DNA from: Cyclaneusma minus
Taxonomy: Eukaryota > Ascomycota > Leotiomycetes > Marthamycetales > Marthamycetaceae
Assembly: GCA_037179335.1 (NCBI GenBank)
Contig: JAKZHN010000007.1
Coordinates: 434,001-498,000, forward strand
DNA: 64,000 nucleotides
Direction of reading: 5' to 3'
Shown: piece after piece, positions 54,871 through 64,000 of the stretch
How positions within the stretch are numbered: the first letter of the stretch is position 1
Layout of the letters: every line of letters starts with the position of its first letter
Position numbers and translations under genes: made by a program
The notes under the pieces: model-generated
The model's database searches: none
Seen by the model: the letters and a program-made list of their open reading frames with translations, nothing else
Told to the model about the DNA's origin: nothing

Positions 54871-55172
54871 TTTAATTTAACACTCCAGCCTAATTTAAAA
54901 CTCATCTGGCAGCTTAATTTAATACTCCAATTTAATTTGAAACTCTATTCTAATCTAAAAATCCAGCCTAATTTAAAACTCACTTAGCCAATTTAATTTA
55001 AAACTCACCTAGCAGCTTGATTTAAAACTCTACTCTGATTTAAAACTCCAGCCTAATTTAAAACTCACCTGGCAGATTTGAGGCTTATCTGCCAATCTGA
55101 TTTAAAGCTTACCTAACAGCCTAATTTAATATTTACCTGGCAGTTTAATTTAAAACTCTAGTCTAATACCTA
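54871..55172 (+). repeat. AT-rich minisatellite, 18-24 bp units
   Basis: Repeated AATTTAAAACTCACCTGGCA, GATTTAAAACTCTACTCT and AATTTAAAACTCCAGCCT variants, about a dozen in irregular order. Lies at the very edge of the second AT-rich block. Confidence 0.65.
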
Positions 55173-58049
55173 AGAAACAAGGTACGGGAAACTAAACGGG
55201 TTTCGATAAACTATTAGTTAAAAACTATAGTTTTTAACTATTTAAAAAAAAGTTAAATTGAATAGAAATCTATAGTTTTTAAATAAAATCTAAAAGATAA
55301 AAGGGATAAATACTTTTACACCTATTTTTAATGCAAAATGTTAAAAAATAGGTGCAATAGCAGCCACCGTAAAATAGCCATCACGTGTAGCTAGACCTAA
55401 AGGAGACTAGCGTCCGCATAGTAAAAATATCTTTATTTCAAATTCTCCAGCTATTTTAGTTTTTTTAAGCATAATACAATGTTTTTTACACCTTTATTTT
55501 ATACCCTTATATTTATTTATTTTTAATAAATTGTAAGCCCGGAATTATATAAGCTTTTGGGTAATTAATTAATATTGTTTTTAATCGATTTTTTAGTATT
55601 ATTTTAATAAAAGCTCTGTGTTTTAGCAGTTTTTTTTTAATATTATAATTTATTGCAAAATAATTAAAACCAATATAGAGGTTTTTTTATATTTATTTTT
55701 TTACTAATATTATTACAATATTTTACAAGATTAATTAAAACCAATAAAAAGGTTTTTTTATAATTTACCCGGCCGATTTAAAAGCCATTTTGCTAATTGT
55801 TTTTGAAAGCTAAATAAAAGCTTTTATAATTTTTTTTTAGCCAATTGCTTTGATTTTTATGTTTGCCAATATATTTAATAATAAAAAAATCAAAAAAGTG
55901 TTTTTAATATTATTAAAAATTGATTATAAAAATTGATTTTATAATATAAAAATCCGCTTTAATAAAAACAACGTATAATTTACTATAAAAAAATCATTTC
56001 TAAATACGTTGGCATTGCTTTTGCGTTTAAAATTATTAATAAAAATAGCGCATTTTTAATAAATTTAAAATTTTAAAAATTAATTTAAAATTTTTAAAAT
56101 TAATTTAAAATTTGTATTTTTTTATAGTAGTTAAAAATGAAATTAATAAGATTAGCAGCAAATTTAAAAAAATATTTATTAGCCAAGGCAAAAAAGCTAT
56201 TTTAAATATTAAAAACGCAAAAAAATATAAAAAAGCGAAAATTAAAGCTATTAATATTTTCTTTAAAAGCTTTTTTAATAATCTTTTTTAATAAATATAA
56301 TATTGCCAAAAGTTTATAAAAGTATTTTTTTAAAAACACATAAAATTTAATTCTATTTTTAATTTAATATATATTATTAAAATCCAAATATTTATTTATA
56401 GCAAAAATACTATTATTTGCTTTATTTAAAATAAGCTTCATAAGCTTTAATATAAGCTAATATTCGCTAATAAATTTTATACTAGTGCTTATAGCAATAA
56501 AATTTTATTTTTTTATTTTAGCTAAGCCTTTTTTAATAATTATATTATTATAATTAATATTATAATAAAAATTAAAAAAAAATCAAAATGGTTAAAAAAA
56601 CTAGCGTATATTAATTGCTAATAATAAAAACCATGCTTTTATTGCCAAAACCAAATGGCGGTTTTAGCAAAATAAAATTAATAAAATTAATTTTTGCAAT
56701 TTTTATAATAGCGTTTATGTTATTTGCTATTATTTAGAAAACAAACCCATTGTTTTTTGCCAATTAATATTTAATATATAAATTTAAGCTTTTTTTAAAA
56801 AATAAAGCTTTATAATTATTGCTTTTGCTTTTGCTTTAAGTTTTTTAAATATTATTATTGCTTTTGTTTTTGCTTTTGTTTTAAATAAGCTTGCTATAAT
56901 AATATTTAAAATAAAAAAACAAAAAAAGGCTTGCTTTGCTAATAAATTTGGCTATAAAAAAATTAGCGGCTATACCGCTTAAATTAATAATAATTCCGAA
57001 AATAATAATGCTATTAAAATTTTATATAATCTCGAGAAAAATAAAGAATTTAATTTAATTAGCTATAAGCTAATTAATAAAGCTATTTTCTTTTCTTTGG
57101 GCTTTAAATATCAGCGCATTATTATATATATTTATTTATTTTTAAAAAATAATTAAAAAAATAATGTTATTATATATTATAAAAATTAATAAAAAAATAC
57201 TATAAGCTATTTATTAAAACATTTCGAAACTTAAATATTTAAATAAATTATTATTGCTTCTAATTTCTTTTTATTTTAAAATTTAAATTTAATTTAATTT
57301 CGAATTGAAAATTATATACGGCTGGCTTATTAAATTATTTTAATAAAAAAGAATTATAAAAATAAATTGAATAATTAAATTATTAGCGCAATTATAAATT
57401 ATAAATTTTATATTATATTTAATATAAGCTAAAAATATAAAAGCTATGCTTTTATTATTAAATCAGATACTGTTATAATTAACGTTTTTTTTTATATATT
57501 TTCAAAGCCTTTAAATTTTACGCCTTTTAAGCTAAGAATTTATAATTTATAATATAAAAAACTCTATTGTTTTAATAATATCATAATTGGCAATATTTAT
57601 AAAATTACTATATTAGCAAAGCCCATTAAAATTCCTTTTCTAATTAATTATAAAGCCTATTAAATATATGCTTTTATTAAATTTAATTCTTTTTTAAAAA
57701 AAGATTAAATTTATATAAAACCATTAAATTTGCATTTATTTAATTTAATATTGCTAAATTCTTTTTCTACTTTTTTATAAAAACTGGTATTTTTATATAT
57801 TATAAATAGCTTTATATAGAAAATCTGGGCTATTTTATTAACTATTAAAAATAATGCTATTTAGGCCCTTTAAAAATAGATTTTATAGGCTAAAAACCAA
57901 TTCGAAAAAAAAAATTAAAATAGTTTATAATAATAATGCTTTTAAATTTTTCAAGGCAATTAAAGAATAAATTTATATTAAACAAATTAAACCGCAATTT
58001 ATTATAATGGCTTTATTTTATTAAAATAGCTTTGCAAAATAAGGAATTT

Positions 58050-58685
58050 AATAATTTATATTTTTATAAATTATCATATGCAATAAAAGAAAAAAATACC
58101 TATTTCCAATATTTATTTTATAAATGCTAGGTATAGCTAATAGCTTTAAAATTTGCTAGCTAGCCAGTTAAAAAAAAGCTTCGTTTTTTAGCTTTTAAAG
58201 GCATTCAAAGCTTTGTTGGCTTTTTTGAAGCTAAGGCTAGCGGGTTTTAAAGCTAGTTAATTATAACGCTATATAATAATTTGTATTATATATAAAAAAA
58301 AATAGGCGAAAAAAAAATAGCTAATAGCCAATTTGCAAAAAGTATTGCTAAAAACAAATAGCGAATTTTCAAAAACTCTATTTATACGGCTTTTAATTAG
58401 CCAATTAAAAGCTGTATATATTTTATGCTATATAACTAATTAATAGCTAAGTTTTTAATATAAAACCAATTATTTATATTTTTATAAATTATTATATATA
58501 ATAAAAAAAATCAATATTTATTTTATAAATACTAAATACAATTAATAGTTTTAAAACTTGCTAGCTAATTAGACAAAAAAAAGCTTTGGGTTTTAGCTTT
58601 AAAAGGCATTCAAAGCTTTGCTAGCTTTTTTAAAACTAAGGTTAGCAGGCTTTAAAATTAATTAGCTAAGCGCAAAGCAAATTAT
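58050..58685 (+). repeat. Direct repeats (58050-58260 and 58472-58685)
   Basis: Both contain TTTTTATAAATTAT, TATTTATTTTATAAATRCTA, TTGCTAGCTARYYAG, AGGCATTCAAAGCTTTG and AACTAAGGTTAGC-type segments. They differ mainly by transitions and are about 420 bp apart, with the 58316-58475 repeat between them. Confidence 0.55.
58316..58475 (+). repeat. Direct repeat, left copy (partner 62592-62749)
   Basis: Shares AATAGCTAATRGCYRATT, ATTGCTAAAAA, GTACGGCTTTTARCTAGCC, GCTATATAAT and TTTAATATAAAACCAATTAT with 62592-62749. The left copy is more AT-rich than the right. The pair spans 4.4 kb and may be LTRs of a second decayed retroelement; I did not find a target duplication. Confidence 0.45.
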
Positions 58686-61600
58686 ATTTAAAAAAGAAAT
58701 TATTAAAATATATATATATATATATATATATATTTGCCTATAAAAACTCGCCGGCTAAAATTAAATTTAATAGCCAAATTGTTAAAATAATAGCTTTTAA
58801 AAGCATTTAAAAATTATTGGCCAAGCTTTTAAATATTAAATTCCAATATATTATTATTTATAATATATTAGGCAATATTTTTAGAAAATATATATTTAAT
58901 ATATTTAATAATATTAAAGCAATTAATAGCTTATAAGCGCTTATAAAATTTAATAAAATAAATAGCGCAAATAAAAAAGCTAATAATATATGAAAAGAGC
59001 AAAGCTATTAATAGCTGGGTATTTAATATGAAAAAAGCTTAAAATGCTTTTATAAAATAAATATAATTAATTATAATAATAATAATAATAATATTTACGC
59101 TAGTATAATTAATATTAAATTTGCTATTAAAAAATATAAAAATAATATATTTCCCTTTTCAAAAAAAGCAATATATTGATATTAAATTTTTATTTAATTA
59201 AAAAATAAGCGGTTTTTAAATTGCTTATAATTATATATAGATTTAGCGGTATAAAAAAAGCGGTAAAAGCAATTTTAAATATTATATTAAAATTTCAATT
59301 AATTGACTGCTTTTTTATAAAAAAAGCAGTTGCAAAAAAAAGGGCTTTAATAATAATGCTTAAAAATTGGAATTTTAAAAAAAGCAAAGCTTTACGCTTT
59401 GCAAAATTGCTTTAAATCCATTAATAGCCTATTATAGCCAATTTAATTAAGGGATAATTAAAAGGATTTTATAAAATTAAATGAATTATATAAATATAAT
59501 ATAAAGCGGATAATGCGGCTTAAATAAAATCGGATTTAAGCTTTTTTTTATAGCAATTAATACTATTATCACAAAAGGCAATTTATTTAATAATGCAGGC
59601 AGCAATTATAGGATAGGTAAATTTGCTTTTTTTAATATTAAAATATTTTCAAAAATTTATCAAAGATTTATAAAAACTATAAAATTTTCTAATTAGGCTA
59701 TAAAAAATTATATAGCATATTTGGGATAATAAGGAAATTATAGCTGCTCATTTTAATAATAGTATATTAAAGTTAAATTTAAATATTATGGCGGATATTA
59801 ATTAATAATTTTATTAGCCAAATTATATAATAAAGCATTAGCAACACTATTTAAATATTTAAAAAAAGGGATAGGCTTTAATAAAATATTTAAAAAGAAT
59901 ACTAATATAAATACGCCAATTGCAGCGCGCAAAAAAGTAGCTAATAATATAAAGGCTATTTAAATTTATAATTAAAGCATTTATAAATAAATAAATTAAA
60001 AATTTAAATTTATTATTAAAAAACCTGATTTCGTTATATTTGGAAAAAATGCACTATTAAATTAAATTATTTTTAATATTTTTAAATAGCCTATATTTAA
60101 AAAAAAGCCATAATATTAAGCGGAAAAGCAATAATAAAGCTTTAAAAACAGCGGTAATAAAAATAATTTAATTAAATGGCTAAAATAGCAAAATTTAAAT
60201 TTCCCGCTAGCTTTTATATTTTAAATAAAAAAATGGCTTTGCAAAAGCAAGCTTTTAATATTAGAATTAAAATGTTGGCCAATTTGTTTTGAAAAACTTA
60301 ATAATATTAAAATTTTTATATTAATTCTTTTTTTAATATTTTATAAAATATTCAAAGCTTAATAAAATGGGCTAAAATCCTGTTTTTATAAGGCTAAAAG
60401 CTTTAAAAAATACGCTGAAAATATAACAATTGTATTATTTAAATAATAATAGAAATTGAAATTAGGCAATTAAAATTTTAATAGCTATTTAAAAGCCTTT
60501 ACGAAAACATTAAAAATAAACAATGCTATTATTAAATTAAAAAAAATATAATTTTAATATCATTTTTTTAGCTAAATTCTAATAATTATTAATATAAAAT
60601 AACTATTAGAATTACATAAAAAGCATTTTTTATATTCTATTTAAAAAATATATAGGCTTTGCTAATTCTAATTATTAATTTTATTAATTTTAAATTTTAA
60701 TATAATATATAATAGCATTTTTTTAAAAAATAAAAGAATTGATTAAATTTTTTAAAAAAAAAGGTATCAAATATTTAAAGATTTGAATATTAATTTAAGA
60801 AAAAGGTAATTTTTTTTAAATATACTATAAACCCAAATTATTGGCAGTTTTATTATTTAATATATATAAAGCTTTTGTATATAATTTTAAATTATAAAAA
60901 AATGCTAATATAGGCTAATATAGCCAAAAAAGCAATTATAATATAAAATATCCAATAAAAGCTATAAAAATAAATTAGAATAATAGCAAAAACGAAAATT
61001 CCAAGTTTTTTTTTAAGGAAAATAATTTAATAAAAAAGCAAAATTGGTAAATATTTTAAATTATAATTTGGTATTAGATGAGGAAAACGCTGGAATATAA
61101 TAATATAAAAGAAAAATATAAAATATAAAATAAAGCAAAAAAGGGCTAAAAACTGGATATTAGTAAATAGCTAGAAATTAATATAAGCAATGCTAAATAA
61201 GGAATTTAATAATTGAAAGCTAATATGAAAAGTTTTAAAAGTTTTTAAAAGCTGGGAATTAGTATAAAAAAAAGGAAAGGAAAATAAGCCGTAAATAGGC
61301 TGGGAAAATTAATAGCTATTTAGTAAATTTAATTTATTTGGCAAATAAAAATTAACCTTTAAAACTATTAATATTAGAATAGCAAATATTCTATTTAAAT
61401 TCGGAATAATCTTTTTAAAGTTACTTTTTACTATAAATTAAATATTTATATTAGCGTTTATATCTTTTTTAATTATAGCTTTTATTATTATATATTTAAT
61501 AAATAATAAAATTGGTATTTAAATTAATATTGCGCTTTTGGCGAAAAACGGGATTAATAAATATAAAGCTATTTAAATAAACCAGTCGATATTTTGAAAT

Positions 61601-62591
61601 ATAAAATTTATAAATAATCTAATTAAAAAACTCTTAGCTTTTAAAATTGGAAAATTTACAAATTATTGTAAGCTGGTAATATTTAACTGTTAAAAAAATG
61701 GTATTTTTTTATTAATAAGTAGCGGCTAGTTTAATAGTTTTATAATAAAATTAAAGCAGCTAATAATTTAATTGTAATATATAATTAGTATAATAAATAG
61801 TAAATATTTGGATTTTTAAAAAATTAACCAAATTTTATAATTATTATTAAAAGCTAAAATTTTGCTAATTATTGCAATTTAATAAAATTTATTATTAAAA
61901 AATAAAAATAAAATATCGGCAATATTGGTATTAAGATTTTTATTTAAAAGGCAAAAAATAAAAAATAAATGAAGAATGCAATTGGTGATTGAAAAAAGCC
62001 ATTTATATAAAATATTGGGAAAATAAGGGACTAATTTAAAAATTTTAATGGAAAACGGGCGTTTATCGTTTTTATTATTGGGTTTATTTTTAAAAAAAGC
62101 TTTGCTATAATTATTACTGATTTGGAGGCCTGCAGCATTAATAATAATTTTGGTAGCGGCTTTTATAGCAGTTTTAGCTATATAAATCTAAGCGGCGTTA
62201 AAGGCTATAATAGTTTTGTAGGCAGTTTTTGCAAAATACCGGCGTTAATTAGATTTTTAGCGGATTAAATAAATTTAAATTTATTTAAAATTAAAGCCAT
62301 TTAAATTTTTGGCAATTGGAAATTCGCGATCAACGCTATTAATAGCATTATTATATACGCCATTTTTTGCAATATTTTTACGGTTATTTTTACGGCCTTT
62401 GCAATTTTTATTATTATTATAAAGCGCTGGAAAGCTATATAAAAATAACATATAAGGGCTTTTTTAAAGGCTGCTGGTATTATTGCTAGCATTGCTTTGA
62501 AATTTAATAACAATTGCTATTGCAAATTAAAAAGGAAATTAATTTAAATAAAAAATAAAAATAAAAATATATTGCGAAATAAAATTAAATA

Positions 62592-62749
62592 AATAGCTAA
62601 TGGCTGATTGCAAAAACTATTGCTAAAAAAAATGGCGAATTTTTAAAACCTTTATTTGTACGGCTTTTAGCTAGCCAGCGAAAAGCCCTGTACGCTCCGC
62701 GCTATATAATCGACTAATAGCTAATCCTTTAATATAAAACCAATTATTA
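62592..62749 (+). repeat. Direct repeat, right copy (partner 58316-58475)
   Basis: The better-preserved copy, with GCGAAAAGCCCTGTACGCTC and CGCGCTATATAATCGAC still GC-rich inside AT-rich surroundings. Confidence 0.45.
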
Positions 62750-64000
62750 AAAACTAATATTCGGGCTTTATTTAAAAAATAAAATTACCGCTGGAATTTT
62801 GGAATAAAATTGCTAAATATAACGCTTATATTTGCAATCGCGCTTTTATTAATCCAATTATTAAAGGCTATTTTGCCAATTTTGAAAAAGTTTAAAGCGC
62901 AGTTCTATTTTTTATTAATGATATTAGGGTATTTAAATCCTTATACGGGTTTTACTTTAATTTAAAAATTATTTTCAAAAATCAATTATATTATGAATTT
63001 ATTCATATTAATTGCCTTAATATTTTTATAAAATACTTTAATATTATTATAAAATAATTTAAAATTTACTTTTTAAAATTAAGGTATACGCATTATATAA
63101 ATAAAGTTAAAATTTGGAAATTCAACTCGGGATTAAAGCTTAATTTAAAAATCCAGAAAACTCCAAATAATTAAAATATAATAATTAAACGGGAATAGCA
63201 AAATCTTATAGGTAAAAATAAAAAGGCTTTAATATTAAGCAATTAAATATCAATGCTATAAAAAGATTAAAGGCTATGAATGATAAATTTGATTTCTCGC
63301 TATAATATATTTTAAATAATATATTATAATATAATATATTAAAAAGGCTATAATACAATTTATGAAATAGGCCAATTTTCAGCGCATTAAAAATACTATA
63401 ATATAATATATTAAATAAATTGCAATATAATATATTGAAAATATTATAGAATACTATATTAGCTATAATTTAAAATATACCAATTTTTATACCAATTTTT
63501 ATAATATCAAATGCGCTTATAGCTTTATTTTTTACCAATTTTACCAATAATTTTAATGGTTTAAATTAATCAGACTTTAAGCCCAAAAACCAATTAAAGC
63601 CCAATGGAAAATTAAAGACATTGCCTAAAATAAAAATAAAAAAAAACTAAAAGCTTTTATTAATTCCTTGCATAAAAGTTCCCGGTTTTATTTTAATAAG
63701 CAATTATATTAAAATTATTAATAATAATGCCATTTTAAACCTTTTGAAAATCTCTATTCCTTTTGATTTTTCTTTTTTTGCAAATAATACTCCGGCTTTC
63801 GAGATAAAGCTATATATTTTATAAAACATAATGCTAAATAATAAAGGGGAAAAAATAATTTCAAAGCTATTAGCTATAATATAAAATTTTATAAAATTAT
63901 TTAAGCTATAATTGCATATATTAGCTATAATATTAACGATATTAAAAGATTTATAAATTTAATTATAGAAAAATATTTTCCAACAATAAAAATTTGCGAA

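Larger units (their letters stand above)
54745..64000. other. Second AT-rich, gene-free block
   Basis: GC falls abruptly at about 54750 and stays low to the window end. Stop codons are everywhere; the few frames over 60 codons (59221-59415, 62301-62513) are Ile/Leu/Lys-rich and unrecognisable. Repeated segments and a minisatellite are listed separately. A small pocket of normal GC remains near 55360-55435. The block continues beyond the window. Confidence 0.65.

Noticed and set aside
59221..62513. Two frames of 64 and 70 codons in the second AT-rich block
   Set aside because: Composition-driven, no motif, surrounded by decayed repeats.
1..64000. tRNA or rRNA genes
   Set aside because: I looked for TTCGA-containing T-arms with matching acceptor stems and found none convincing; a covariance-model scan would be needed to exclude them.

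Overview
The window is genomic DNA of a filamentous ascomycete (Pezizomycotina). The evidence is short GT-AG introns of about 57-75 nt with CTRAC branch sites, CT-rich leaders, fungal genes such as Bbc1/Mti1 and Rtr1, several 2EXR-type proteins, and two very AT-rich, gene-free blocks that look like transposon sequence degraded by repeat-induced point mutation (RIP). The number of 2EXR genes would suit a Leotiomycete, but the sequence does not settle the class.

Layout. (1) 1.7-11 kb: a tandem family of eight short coiled-coil proteins, one on + and seven on -. They share an N-terminal APRLI/MVAPP-type motif, often an intron after it, a coiled coil and an Arg/Ser-rich tail. Several copies are broken by one-base shifts or a stop. 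Conserved promoter blocks lie upstream of most copies. (2) 11.3-14.7 kb: a 55-codon ORF and an array of about ten 250-bp repeats whose cores look like 38-41 nt micro-exons with branch point, acceptor and donor. (3) 15.3-21.2 kb: two divergent housekeeping genes, an Rtr1/RPAP2-type CTD phosphatase (-) and the actin-patch SH3 protein Bbc1 (+). (4) 22.1-26.8 kb: about 13 degenerate repeats of roughly 350 bp, each carrying a minus-strand TATAAATA box and usually a CACGTG 35-75 bp upstream, followed by a 65-75 bp minisatellite. (5) 28-36 kb: four 2EXR-domain genes, one of them frameshifted, and a Helitron-like remnant. (6) 37.1-51.5 kb: an AT-rich block bounded by about 100-bp terminal inverted repeats. 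Nested in it is an LTR retrotransposon with 187-bp LTRs, a 5-bp target duplication (AATTT), a polypurine tract and a Gypsy-type integrase tail. (7) 52-53.2 kb: a fifth 2EXR gene. (8) 54.7-64 kb: a second AT-rich block with a minisatellite and RIP-decayed repeats.

The central Rtr1-Bbc1 pair is a conserved core. Everything around it is accessory: locally duplicated lineage-specific families, non-coding arrays and decayed mobile DNA. The least explained parts are the coiled-coil/RS family, the micro-exon-like array and the promoter-cassette array. No expression or homology search was possible, so functional statements for these are inference.
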